Positions 48,206 to 56,137 are shown, counted from the stretch's first letter. The stretch: 64,000 bases of DNA from Thiobacillus sp. SCUT-2 (GCF_035621355.1 NZ_CP141769.1:744001-808000), one strand, 5' to 3'. Notes: a model not told the origin generated them from the sequence alone. Made by a program: numbers and translations.

Positions 48206-50027
48206 TGGGGAAGACTGCTTTTCCTTTGTCGACCCTCTTGACAACCTTCTGGCGCCGATTTACCGCCTTTTTCGGCACGCGCCCTTCAGGGCGGGGCCGA
48301 TTATGCTCCCCCTCGACCGGGTTTTTCGGTTTACTTGGATAAATTTGTTTAACTGTAACCGTGGGCGCGGGGGGTGGCCGGTGGGTCATAAGCTTCCATT
48401 CATGTGGCCGCGTGATGGCAGGTTCGCCTCCCAGCAAATAGCCCACGAGCCTGGCGCCATCCTCGCCATAAGCCGTCCTGGTGTGCGCCATGAGTGGTTG
48501 GGATGGCGCTGTTTTCCCACCACCGGCGGCTAGGCCGCCGAGCAGGCGCAAGAAGGCGGCGGCGTCCTTAGTGGTGGCAGCCTGCCAAAGACTAGACGCC
48601 AGTTCACCCGGGGGAGCCGTCGAGAGTCGGCGAAGCTCCCGCCACTTGGTGAGCGCGCTGCGTATGCCAAACCATTGGATTCCGCGAATTCCCCACGTCG
48701 AGCGCCAAGCGCCGGCTCGGTCATCCTCGCTCTGTTTGATGACGTATTTCGTTACGTATGCGGCTATGGAGGCGTGAGCCGTATTAATCACAGCGAGTTC
48801 GGCCTGAGTTCCCTCATTCCCGAGCGCCGGTCGCCAGGTACCGGTAAGCGCATCTTCGGGATCGCCGAAGATGCAGCGGTGGTCCTCGCCTTGATGGTCG
48901 CGGATGCGAAGAGCGATTTTGCCCGGGAATACCTTAAGGGTCTCCGCCAGAACGGTGGCCCGTATGTCTGGCCGATATATCAGAAATAAATGCCAGTGTG
49001 GACATCCGTCCCCGTGCGGTTCGGCGGCCCGGAATCCACTGAGCGTAATATCTTGCTTAGCCAGGGAGGCCCGTATTTGCGCCCATCTACGGCCTATTTC
49101 TCTGTTGGCCAGGTCTGGCGTCGTGCCATCCCAGGAGGTTTTCCCAATCGCCGGGGCCGGGTGAAAACTTGGCTCTAGGGTCAGGGTGAGCATTGCCATT
49201 TCTAGGCCGTCAGCCTGCGCCAAGGCCTGCACCCCCGCGCACCACGCCCAAAATTCCGCGAGCTTGGCCTTGGTGGCTGCCTCCCGGGTAGGAAGGGGCT
49301 TGCAAATGACTTCTCCCGTGGCGGCATCCACTCGCTCGGCGGTCGTGTTTTTGAGCCACTCGTCTTGTCTCGCCAAGTTTTGCTGGCGCACCCTTACCGC
49401 GTGGTTACTCGCATACTTCATTCGCCCTCTGCCAACCATCCCAGCCAAGAGGTGCGCGTTTTCAACTGCCCGCATAATGATGCGGCGGATGGTTCTGCGC
49501 CACCACCTAGGCGTTTGAAGCCTGGCGCGCTTGGCTTTCGCGGTTTTGCCCGGGACCTCAAACGGGACGCCGAGCCAATGTTGAGAAACCCGGAGGATTT
49601 GCTCGTCGCCCCAAGCCGGCGTGTTGCATCGCTCGGCCAATACCTCGGCCGCGTCGCGGATGTCGGTCTCATTCCAGCGGAGGTGCCGTTTCCCAGCCAC
49701 CTGGACCGCTTCGGCAATGCGGGCAACGGCCGCGTGCTCATCCCGTTCCTGCTGCTCGTGCAGCGTCCGAAGGACGTGCTGGCCGACCCTTTCTTGCAGG
49801 CTGCCATATCGGCCCTGGAGCAACCTTGCTGCTGGTGCAAAGGGCGCCGCCTCCGACGGGGAAAGCCGCCCGAATATTGGTAAGGCATCCCGACGCTGCT
49901 TATAGGCGCTGGCGATATCCGCCAGGAGCGCGCTTGCGTGTACGCGCAACTCATCAGGAAGGCCTTCTAGCAGGACTTCCGTGGGCGCGGGGGCGTATGG
50001 GGTAGGGAACAGGCCATGCGAACTCAT
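48183..50027 (-). CDS. Rolling-circle replication initiator, phage P2 gpA-like HUH endonuclease
   Basis: A 614-residue replication endonuclease. The metal-binding HUH motif is CPHWHLFLIYR near residue 344. The catalytic two-tyrosine motif is YVTKYVIK near residue 424, with tyrosines four residues apart as in P2 gpA. The N-terminal half is helical (about 60-240), including SNHAVRVRQQNLARQDEWL. The protein would nick one strand at an origin and stay covalently attached to start rolling-circle replication. I chose the ATG at 50027; a GTG at 50042 is also in frame. It ends with a basic tail overlapping the TGGACA motifs. Confidence 0.85.
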   Translation of the reverse strand: MSSHGLFPTPYAPAPTEVLLEGLPDELRVHASALLADIASAYKQRRDALPIFGRLSPSEAAPFAPAARLLQGRYGSLQERVGQHVLRTLHEQQERDEHAAVARIAEAVQVAGKRHLRWNETDIRDAAEVLAERCNTPAWGDEQILRVSQHWLGVPFEVPGKTAKAKRARLQTPRWWRRTIRRIIMRAVENAHLLAGMVGRGRMKYASNHAVRVRQQNLARQDEWLKNTTAERVDAATGEVICKPLPTREAATKAKLAEFWAWCAGVQALAQADGLEMAMLTLTLEPSFHPAPAIGKTSWDGTTPDLANREIGRRWAQIRASLAKQDITLSGFRAAEPHGDGCPHWHLFLIYRPDIRATVLAETLKVFPGKIALRIRDHQGEDHRCIFGDPEDALTGTWRPALGNEGTQAELAVINTAHASIAAYVTKYVIKQSEDDRAGAWRSTWGIRGIQWFGIRSALTKWRELRRLSTAPPGELASSLWQAATTKDAAAFLRLLGGLAAGGGKTAPSQPLMAHTRTAYGEDGARLVGYLLGGEPAITRPHEWKLMTHRPPPAPTVTVKQIYPSKPKNPVEGEHNRPRPEGRVPKKAVNRRQKVVKRVDKGKAVFPMSKKCPI

Positions 50028-50071
50028 GACCTGTATAGCCACCGCTGTTCAAACGAGAACGGCAGGGCAAT

Positions 50072-50100
50072 AAAAAAGCCCGGGGAACCGGCCCCGGGCT
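50072..50100 (-). terminator. Intrinsic terminator after the replication-relaxation-like gene
   Basis: AGCCCGGGG pairs with CCCCGGGCT around a 6-nt loop. On the minus strand a U-run of six follows. It lies between the stop of 50174-50974 and the start of the initiator gene, so the two are probably transcribed separately or with read-through control. Confidence 0.85.
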
Positions 50101-50173
50101 GCCACGGCGTTGATTTATGCCGCGGTCTGAATAAGCAAAATTGTCGAGCGGTCCGGCCTGCCCCGCTCCTAAC

Positions 50174-50974
50174 TCAAAAAAATGAAATTGCCTTGAAACT
50201 GTATAGCAACGACTCAAACGAAACGCGGTGGTCAATTAACTCGTCGGACCATCCAAGGTGCTTTAGGTCCTCCTTTAGGCGACTGGCAAAGGTTGGGGTG
50301 CAGATGAACACCACTCGCGCAAGCTCTACCCCGTCAGTTAACGGGGCGGGCTGCCAGATGTTGCCGTTACCAGTCCATATCCGTTTCAGCCAATCCAGGA
50401 GCTTTTGGTAGTCAGCCTGATTGCGTCGGCTGCGCTCGACCTCAATCCAGAATGCCCTACGACCATCCCGGACCAGGGCGTCGGGGCGCTTGCCGAATAC
50501 ACCAGATGACCCACCAAGCCAAAGGCCTTGCGCAATCTCGCGTTCAGTTGCAACTCGGAAGCCGTCGACGATGGCGCTGATCGCCAACTCGTTGGCGATG
50601 CAGCGGTGCAGATAGTGCTGGCTGCTATAGCGTCTCATCATGTCCTTGCCGGATTTTGCCGGGACCCCCAGTCGCTGGAGCAGCCTGGCACCGCTTTCCG
50701 CAAGCCCATATATCACCCCCCCGTCTGGAGCTTGCGCGCATAGCACGATGCGCTTGTCACGCAGCCGGCGGATGGTTCGCTGTGCCATACGCAGGCTGGA
50801 AGCGGTCGGCTCCAATGGCGTAAGGCTGGGGCCAGCTTTTGGCGGCTGGCTGCGCCATGACCGCCAGACGAGGACCGCGAGGTCCCGACTCCGCAGCCAA
50901 CCAAATCGATGAAGGGCGCGCAGGATATTGGACTCGTTCTTTCTGGCGAGAGCACGACCGTCTTTAGCTTTCAT
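50174..50974 (-). CDS. Replication-relaxation-like protein with winged-helix N-terminus
   Basis: A 266-residue soluble protein. The N-terminal part (about 15-110) looks like a winged helix (NILRALHRFGWLRSRDLAVL, then RTIRRLRDKRIVLCAQAPDG). The C-terminal part has KRPDALVRDGRRAFWIEVER, an (RPDA...EVE) pattern found in the replication-relaxation family and reminiscent of PD-(D/E)xK nucleases. Its ATG at 50974 has GGAG upstream. Its place beside the initiator suggests a role in origin recognition or in control of element copy number. Function remains inferred. Confidence 0.62.
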   Translation of the reverse strand: MKAKDGRALARKNESNILRALHRFGWLRSRDLAVLVWRSWRSQPPKAGPSLTPLEPTASSLRMAQRTIRRLRDKRIVLCAQAPDGGVIYGLAESGARLLQRLGVPAKSGKDMMRRYSSQHYLHRCIANELAISAIVDGFRVATEREIAQGLWLGGSSGVFGKRPDALVRDGRRAFWIEVERSRRNQADYQKLLDWLKRIWTGNGNIWQPAPLTDGVELARVVFICTPTFASRLKEDLKHLGWSDELIDHRVSFESLLYSFKAISFF

Positions 50975-51914
50975 GAGGTAACTCCGTAGTGGACATACCT
51001 CATATAGCTACGGCCTTGCCGTTCTGCTCCCCGTGCGCCACGGGGCGAACAGCGAGGGCGAATAGGAACAAAACCGACCAAGGCCACCACCACCTACCCG
51101 CATGCTGGACGCATGCTCGGCGGCTCGTGCGTCTGAACACCGCACGTGTCCCAAGACCAGGGGCGCCCCATGCCTTTCCTGACTCGCCGAGCGTGTCCCT
51201 CAACGCGTGGGAAACCCACTCCCCCCGGGCCCTTGGCGCGGGCTCCGGCTGCCGCCTCCGGCGCGTCGTCTTCGACTTGCGCTGAACTGGGTTTCCCACG
51301 CCTTTCGGCATGGGGCGCGGGCAAGCCCCCGCGCGTCATCGGCACCGTGGGCGGTTCCTGCCTCGGGCTGGGACGCCCGATTCTGACGGCGGCTCCCCCA
51401 ACCCCAGGGCGTCCCCGCTTGGGCGGGGAGGCACCCTGGCGGGCTGCGGGCTGAACGCCCTGGCCCCACGCTCACCACGCGGCGATGGTTTCACCCTCGG
51501 CTTGGGTGGCGCGGCTCCCCACCCCGTCCAGCTTCGCTCGACGGCGTTCGCTGACTCGCCTGATGGCACGGACTGTGGCCAGACCGTGCCGAGCCTCGGC
51601 TTCGCAGCTAGGTCGTCCCCGTCGCGGTTACGACTATGGCCATCGCTTTTCCCTCGTTCTGCGCTGATGCCGGCAACTTGGTCCAACCCCGCCATGCCGC
51701 AAGGGTCTGGCACTCCGTGCACCCCGTCACCCGGTCCCTGCTGGGCTGCGGCTTCGGTGGTGCCCCTGGCGGTTTGGCTTAGTGGCTTGGTCCTGTCGCG
51801 TTCCGGGCGAAGAACTCAGGAAAGACGGCAGCACATAAACAGCCACCCCCTAACGCCGAGGCCGGAAGGCAGGGGGCTCGGAATCTTGGAATCCGGTCGA
51901 AATGGAGAGCGTTT
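50975..51914. other. 940-bp non-coding stretch with many perfect stem-loops
   Basis: No convincing gene is seen on either strand; open frames here have low-complexity, Pro/Arg-rich translations and no ribosome-binding site. Perfect hairpins include CCCCGTG (51029-51035) with 51039-51045, a 14-bp long-range stem 51205-51218 with 51288-51301, a nested CCAGGG/CCCCGC pair (51404-51439), GGCACGG (51565-51571) with 51584-51590, and GCCGA with TCGGC at 51588-51600. This density suggests a large structured RNA, or an origin region (double- or single-strand origin) of the rolling-circle element. Which strand would be transcribed is not clear. Confidence 0.55.
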
Positions 51915-52169
51915 ATGAACTTTTGGGGTGACGTATGGCAGTGGTTGGGGTTTGGAAACCGTGCCGAGGATCGGCACGGCGGTATTCAGCACGAAAGCTG
52001 CATTAACCCCGCCAACGGGCTGCCGATGGCTGGCGGTTGCGGGGGCGTGGATATCGAGGGCAATCCCTATGGAGCGGATAAGCACACCTGGGGTGGCAGT
52101 TCTGTGGACACCGGCTGGCATAACGACAGCTGGGGTGGTGATAGTGGGTTTGGCGGTTGGGACGATTGA
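51915..52169 (+). CDS. Small Trp/Gly-rich protein of the element
   Basis: An 84-residue protein beginning MNFWGDVWQWLGFGNRAEDR. It has two Cys residues (ESCINPANG; GGCGGVD), a central NPYGADKHTWGGSS and an acidic Gly/Trp-rich end (SWGGDSGFGGWDD). The ATG at 51915 has GGAGAG upstream. It is the only plus-strand gene in the element and begins immediately after the structured region, so the two may share a transcript. No named family is recognised. Confidence 0.6.
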   Translation: MNFWGDVWQWLGFGNRAEDRHGGIQHESCINPANGLPMAGGCGGVDIEGNPYGADKHTWGGSSVDTGWHNDSWGGDSGFGGWDD

Positions 52170-52177
52170 CGTGTCGG

Positions 52178-52828
52178 TTACGTATCTGTCCCGATGAACC
52201 TGTCCGAGGCCGGGAACACCATGGTGCGTAGGTGGTTTTCCACGTCCCGTGCAACGTCCTCGGCGGTCTCCGGGCGTTCCTTGCATTTCACTGCCCACGG
52301 CCTGCCAGGATGCAGAGTGTCCCAGCGCGGTTTCATTCCCTCAAAACGGCCTTTGCCTGGTGTATGGCTTCCGAAGCCTTCACCGATGGAGTTCCAGACG
52401 GGTGCATAGCGGGCAATGAGAAGAGATTCACCCAGCGGTATCCAGATATCCTCGACAACCAGGAAGCGACAGTAGAAGTCGGCAATGTCCAGATTCTCGG
52501 CCTGATTGATGCTCTTGGCATGCTCTTTAAGGCGCTTCATCAGGTGCTTCCCGTTGTTGCCCGCGCCTACGCCACCCCCTTTTCGGGCGCCTTCGGGGAT
52601 AGCCTTGCCGACGTATATTGGAGCCGCAAACTTATTGTCCTTGTTGCGCTTTGCAAGCTCGGCGTAAGGCTGGAGGTTGCCAGTGTAGTAGAGGGCGTAA
52701 ATGCCCGCTCCATTAAAGTCGGGCAGCGCGCCAAGTGGATGGACCGCTTGGGATAGCAGGGCTTCAGCGACGGAGGCTCCGAGGTTTTTCCTGTCGAGCG
52801 GGTTGAACGGAATGATGTCGGCGGTCAT
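52178..52828 (-). CDS. Eco29kI-like GIY-YIG type II restriction endonuclease
   Basis: A 216-residue endonuclease. The GIY-YIG core is GAGIYALYYTG near residue 42 and PIYVGKA near 70. Further catalytic candidates follow with the expected spacing: Arg99 and His103 in MKRLKEHAKSI, Glu134 in PLGESLL and Asn146 in PVWN. The block DIWIPLGESLLIARYAPVWN and the LHPGRPWAVKC end are distinctive of the Eco29kI family, whose founder cuts CCGCGG. The gene overlaps the methyltransferase by four bases, so methylation and cutting are co-expressed. Recognition of CCGCGG is inferred from the family. Confidence 0.88.
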   Translation of the reverse strand: MTADIIPFNPLDRKNLGASVAEALLSQAVHPLGALPDFNGAGIYALYYTGNLQPYAELAKRNKDNKFAAPIYVGKAIPEGARKGGGVGAGNNGKHLMKRLKEHAKSINQAENLDIADFYCRFLVVEDIWIPLGESLLIARYAPVWNSIGEGFGSHTPGKGRFEGMKPRWDTLHPGRPWAVKCKERPETAEDVARDVENHLRTMVFPASDRFIGTDT

Positions 52829-54039
52829 GCGACGTTCCTGGCCCGTTGGATTTCGCGGGCGAGGTCGCGGGCTTGCGCGAGAATCAGCCGCTCGGCGACG
52901 CTAGAGGCCACCGTGCGCGCCAACATCACGGGCACCGCGTTTCCGAGTTGCCTCATGGTCTCGGTCCAGGAGCCGTGGAAGCGGTATCCGTCTGGAAAGG
53001 TCTGCAAGCGGGCCGACTCGCGGATGGTGAAATAGCGAACGCTGCCGTCGTCCTTCACCAGCATGTTCTCCCCGCCGGGGACGCCATGGTCTCCGGCTTT
53101 TAGGGTCTTGGCCGGCATGTCGAAAGGGCTGCCCGTGTGGCCGGGGTATGTCCGCGCTCCAGGCTGGAAGCGATGGTCGGGGATGTGCCTGTTGGACCGC
53201 TTCTCGGGGTTTGGCAAACCAATCAATGCATCCCTTACCGTGCGCCATGGAAGCGTATCCGGCGCAGCCGGATCGCTCGCGAGCCGGCGGACCCGTGCGG
53301 CGTATTTCTCGGGCATGGCAGGAGCGCGCATGCCATGGCGCCGCCAATACTCTCCCGTGACCCATTGGTCATACAAAAGTGCGTCAAGGCTATGGGTCGC
53401 GCGGGGGAAGGACCACTCGACACCAAGGTCGGAACGGAAACCAACGATAAAGACGCGCTCCCGCCGCTGGGGGACGCCATAGTCAGCGGCATTCACGAGG
53501 GTTGGCAGGACGTTGTAGGTAAGTCCCTTTCCTACCGCCTTGCCCGATGCCTTCTCCCGCTGGAGGCGCCGAAAATGGTCCAGCCAGTCCTCGCGCTTGC
53601 GGCGGACGATTTCGGGGAATGTCAGTTGCAGGAGGATGTATTGGTAATAGTTGGCGAAGGTCGAGCGAGTCAGCCCTTTGACGTTCTCAACGATGAAGGC
53701 GCGGGGTCTCAACCGACGAACGACATCGACTGTCGAGGGGAACATATCCCGGTTATCGTCATGCGCCTTATGTTTTCCGCCCATCGAGAAGGGCTGGCAC
53801 GGGGGGCCGCCCGCCACGAGGTCGATGTCCGCGCCGGCGCTTTCCCAATCGAACTCGCGCACGTCTCCCTCATACACGTTCCAGTCGGCGACAAGGGGGT
53901 AAGCGCGTTTGCTGTTCTCGCGGATGGTGTCGCAGGCCCAGCGGTCCCACTCGGCCACTACCGCGGGCTTGAAGCCGGCAAGGCCCACGCCCATTGCTAG
54001 GCCCCCGGCCCCGGCGAACAACTCGACGCATTTCATCAT
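52825..54039 (-). CDS. DNA (cytosine-5) methyltransferase of the R-M system
   Basis: A 404-residue C5 methyltransferase. Motif I is ELFAGAGGLAMGVGLAG, motif IV is GGPPCQPFS with catalytic Cys81, motif VI is IVENVKG, motif VIII is the QRRERVFIVG block, and motifs IX and X are RESARLQTFPDGYRF and QLGNAVPVMLA. The target-recognition region lies between about 210 and 320. It should protect host sites for the endonuclease encoded downstream, and it overlaps both its neighbours by four bases. Confidence 0.93.
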   Translation of the reverse strand: MMKCVELFAGAGGLAMGVGLAGFKPAVVAEWDRWACDTIRENSKRAYPLVADWNVYEGDVREFDWESAGADIDLVAGGPPCQPFSMGGKHKAHDDNRDMFPSTVDVVRRLRPRAFIVENVKGLTRSTFANYYQYILLQLTFPEIVRRKREDWLDHFRRLQREKASGKAVGKGLTYNVLPTLVNAADYGVPQRRERVFIVGFRSDLGVEWSFPRATHSLDALLYDQWVTGEYWRRHGMRAPAMPEKYAARVRRLASDPAAPDTLPWRTVRDALIGLPNPEKRSNRHIPDHRFQPGARTYPGHTGSPFDMPAKTLKAGDHGVPGGENMLVKDDGSVRYFTIRESARLQTFPDGYRFHGSWTETMRQLGNAVPVMLARTVASSVAERLILAQARDLAREIQRARNVA

Positions 54040-54458
54040 TGGTTTTCTTCCCCCTCAAGGAAACGCCGGAGTCTAACCGCCAGCGCGTCCAGGTTCTTTG
54101 TTTCGCATTCCCACACAACAAACACTCGCCACCCGGCGTCCTGCAATGCCGCCACCTTGCGCGCGTCCCGGGCTTTATTGCCTTCCAGCTTGGGCACCCA
54201 GAACTCCTTGCGCGACTTTGGTAAGCGCGCAAGCGCGCAACCCTCGTGCCGGTGCCAGAAGCAGCCGTGTACCAATACGACAGCCCGCCGCCCGGGGAAC
54301 ACCAAATCGGGCGTACCTGGCAAGTCACGGCGATGCAGCCTGTACCGATAGCCCATGCCGTGAAGCAGGCGGCGGACTCGCATCTCAGGCCCCGTGTCGG
54401 TCGAGCGCACCAAGGCCATCCGGCGGCTGCGTTCCTCGGTCGACAGAGTGTCCGCCAT
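54036..54458 (-). CDS. vsr: Very short patch repair endonuclease Vsr
   Basis: A 140-residue T:G mismatch endonuclease that nicks at sites of deaminated 5-methylcytosine. The catalytic Asp is Asp51 in GTPDLVF, with His64 and His69 in VHGCFWHRH and a zinc-site Cys set (Cys66, Cys74, Cys118), the same positions as in E. coli Vsr to within a residue. It is upstream of and overlaps the methyltransferase by four bases. Its role is to counter mutation at methylated cytosines of this R-M system. Confidence 0.93.
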   Translation of the reverse strand: MADTLSTEERSRRMALVRSTDTGPEMRVRRLLHGMGYRYRLHRRDLPGTPDLVFPGRRAVVLVHGCFWHRHEGCALARLPKSRKEFWVPKLEGNKARDARKVAALQDAGWRVFVVWECETKNLDALAVRLRRFLEGEENQ

Positions 54459-54475
54459 TTTACGTAGCCAGCCCG

Positions 54476-55801
54476 CTATTTGGATAGGGGCTTGGTTCCC
54501 AGCTTGGTGACGCTGGGGGTCTCATGCCTTGTTCCCTTTGCGTTCTTGGTTAATTGCTTCGCTTTCACCGGGTCTGACGGTAGCCCTGGCAATTTCCGTA
54601 GCTTGTTCGCCGTCCGTTTCCCGAGAACCCGCTGAATCCACTCCCAGTCCGGGCTCTCGGCAGTAAGCGCGTCCGTCATGGCCTTGTGAATTTCGTCCTC
54701 GACCTCCTGCATGACGTCCCGCTGCACCAGCTCCAATGCGTGTGACTCGATTACCGGGCGCATTTGCTCGCTGCGCAGGTGCTTGTAGCGCCACAATGCC
54801 TGCGGGGATTTATGGCCGCTAAGGGCGGCGATTTGGCCGTCGGATAGCTGGGTTTTCTCGAATAGCCGGCTCACGAACTCGTGGCGCAGGTCGTGAAACC
54901 TCAGATTCTCGATGCCGGCCGCCTTCAGGGTTTCTCGCCAAGCACTGGAATACGAGAAGGGGACGTAGGCGCCGCCCGCTCGCGAGCGGGAGGTGAAGAT
55001 GTAAGGCGAGTCCGCCGGGGAGTCGGCCAGTGCGTGCCGCAAGACGGAGCACATTTCATCCGACAGCGGAATCAATCTCGATTCGCTGTTCTTCGTCGAC
55101 TCAAGAACAATCTGTTTCTTGTCGAGCTTCAGCGACCGCTTTTCCAGCTTGGCGATTTCACCCGCTCGCATGCCCGTGTAGAAAGCGGTGAGAACGAATC
55201 TAGTAAGGCGCTTCTGATCGCTCCGGGCATACAGGGCCACACGGAGGCGCCTTTCCTCTTCTTCACTCAAGCGACGCTTGCGCTCGACCCCGGATGGCTT
55301 GCTGACACCCCGGCAAGGATTGCTCGGTATCAGCGACCATTCCCCTGCGGCGAGGCTCATCACTGTGCACAGCAAGGCCATTTCAAGTCTTACCTGGTCC
55401 CCAGATAGAGGCTTGCCCCGGTGTCCAATGGAACTCATCCGGGTATCGCGGTAGGCCGCAATCAGCGCGGAGTTGATATGGACGATGGAATAGTCGCCAA
55501 GATGGAGGATTACAGGCTTGCTCTTGGTCAGTTCACCTTTCCTAGTCGTCTCCGCCTTCTTGGAGTGGTTCCAGGAGCTGAAATATCGAGTGAACAGGTC
55601 TCGAAGGGTCAAGTTCTTGGCTTCGCGGTACTCGCGTATGGCCAGCGGCAGGGCCACCGCTCCGCCTAGAGCCGCCTCCTGCTCATCCGACCAGCGTTCC
55701 GCCGCCTTCTTCGTTGGGAAGGTCCGCGTTATCAGGGGCACGCCGACACGTCGGATGCGTACTCTATAGGCGCCGGACGGGAGTTTGGTGATGGTGGCCA
55801 T
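54476..55801 (-). CDS. int: Tyrosine recombinase/integrase
   Basis: A 441-residue site-specific recombinase. An N-terminal arm-binding/SAM-like region (about 65-160) precedes the catalytic domain. The catalytic set is Arg212 in TGMRAGEIAKL, Lys237 in TKNSESR, His303 and Arg306 in FHDLRHEF, His330 in LSGHKS and nucleophile Tyr339 in LWRYKHL. I chose the ATG at 55801; the frame extends to 55921 into the tRNA but that part is not plausible protein. It is adjacent to the intact tRNA-Leu, and TGGACA repeats lie just upstream of its start. Confidence 0.94.
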   Translation of the reverse strand: MATITKLPSGAYRVRIRRVGVPLITRTFPTKKAAERWSDEQEAALGGAVALPLAIREYREAKNLTLRDLFTRYFSSWNHSKKAETTRKGELTKSKPVILHLGDYSIVHINSALIAAYRDTRMSSIGHRGKPLSGDQVRLEMALLCTVMSLAAGEWSLIPSNPCRGVSKPSGVERKRRLSEEEERRLRVALYARSDQKRLTRFVLTAFYTGMRAGEIAKLEKRSLKLDKKQIVLESTKNSESRLIPLSDEMCSVLRHALADSPADSPYIFTSRSRAGGAYVPFSYSSAWRETLKAAGIENLRFHDLRHEFVSRLFEKTQLSDGQIAALSGHKSPQALWRYKHLRSEQMRPVIESHALELVQRDVMQEVEDEIHKAMTDALTAESPDWEWIQRVLGKRTANKLRKLPGLPSDPVKAKQLTKNAKGTRHETPSVTKLGTKPLSK

Positions 55802-55806
55802 TGTCG

Positions 55807-55825
55807 ACTGGACACGAATTGGACA
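55807..55825 (+). other. Candidate integrase arm-type or autoregulatory sites, right end
   Basis: ACTGGACACGA (55807-55817) is followed at once by ATTGGACA (55818-55825). The first is identical to 48154-48164 and the second to 48187-48194. Located 6 nt upstream of the integrase start, it could bind the integrase, either for recombination or to repress its own gene. Confidence 0.45.
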
Positions 55826-55886
55826 CGGCCATGATATCCCTTGGCGTTCCGCATGCAAGGGATTTCTGTAAGTGCTTGATTTTGGA

Positions 55887-55973
55887 TGGTGCCCGGAGCG
55901 GGAATCGAACCCGCACGCCATCGCTGGCGAGGGATTTTAAGTCCCTTGTGTCTACCAATTTCACCATCCGGGC
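55887..55973 (-). tRNA. tRNA-Leu(TAA), hybrid gene at the element junction
   Basis: An 87-nt class II tRNA with acceptor GCCCGGA/TCCGGGC, discriminator A, encoded CCA, a long variable arm and anticodon TAA in loop CTTAAAA. The 5' part to the anticodon is native; the 3' part (55887-55944) was supplied by the mobile element. It is last in the Gly-Cys-Leu operon. Confidence 0.96.
55915..55944. repeat. Right copy of the 30-bp attachment repeat
   Basis: Identical over 30 nt to 48078-48107. It spans the anticodon loop, anticodon stem and variable arm of tRNA-Leu, with core GCTGGCGAGGGATTTTAAG. The two copies define the element ends; recombination between them would restore the original tRNA. Confidence 0.92.
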
Positions 55974-55998
55974 GAAGCGGACGGCCGCCCGAGGAATC

Positions 55999-56072
55999 TG
56001 GAGGCGCGGGCCGGAGTCGAACCGACCTACACGGATTTGCAATCCGGTGCATAACCGCTTTGCTACCGCGCC
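55999..56072 (-). tRNA. tRNA-Cys(GCA)
   Basis: A 74-nt cloverleaf with acceptor GGCGCGG, discriminator T, encoded CCA and anticodon GCA within TTGCAAA. Second in the Gly-Cys-Leu operon. Confidence 0.96.
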
Positions 56073-56104
56073 ATGAAAAGGCAAAGCCACAGCTTAAGCG
56101 AAAA

Positions 56105-56130
56105 GGGGAAAACGTTTGACCGTTTTCCCC
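56105..56130. other. 10-bp perfect hairpin between tRNA-Gly and tRNA-Cys
   Basis: GGGGAAAACG (56105-56114) pairs with 56121-56130 around TTTGAC. It lies in the spacer of the tRNA precursor and could be a processing or partial-termination hairpin; no U-run follows on the minus strand. Confidence 0.55.
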
Positions 56131-56137
56131 GGAATGC

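Larger units (their letters stand above)
48078..55944. mobile_element. Integrated rolling-circle element at tRNA-Leu(TAA) carrying an Eco29kI-like R-M system
   Basis: About 7.8 kb bounded by a perfect 30-bp direct repeat within tRNA-Leu. Content, left to right: HUH rolling-circle initiator, replication-relaxation-like protein, a 940-bp structured non-coding region, a small Trp/Gly-rich protein, GIY-YIG restriction endonuclease, C5 methyltransferase, Vsr and tyrosine integrase. G+C is visibly lower than in the flanks. The integrase is next to the intact tRNA, the usual arrangement. No capsid, terminase, relaxase or conjugation genes are present, so transfer would need a helper or another route. 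It could be a phage satellite, a degraded phage or an integrative plasmid. Confidence 0.9.

Noticed and set aside
51310-51918. Open reading frame of about 200 codons across the non-coding region of the element
   Set aside because: The translation is low-complexity Pro/Arg/Gly-rich without family blocks, has no ribosome-binding site, and overlaps hairpins and the start of the better-supported small gene at 51915.
54476-55921. Longer integrase start reaching into tRNA-Leu
   Set aside because: The extra residues read through the tRNA and attachment repeat and have no family similarity; the ATG at 55801 gives a normal integrase start.
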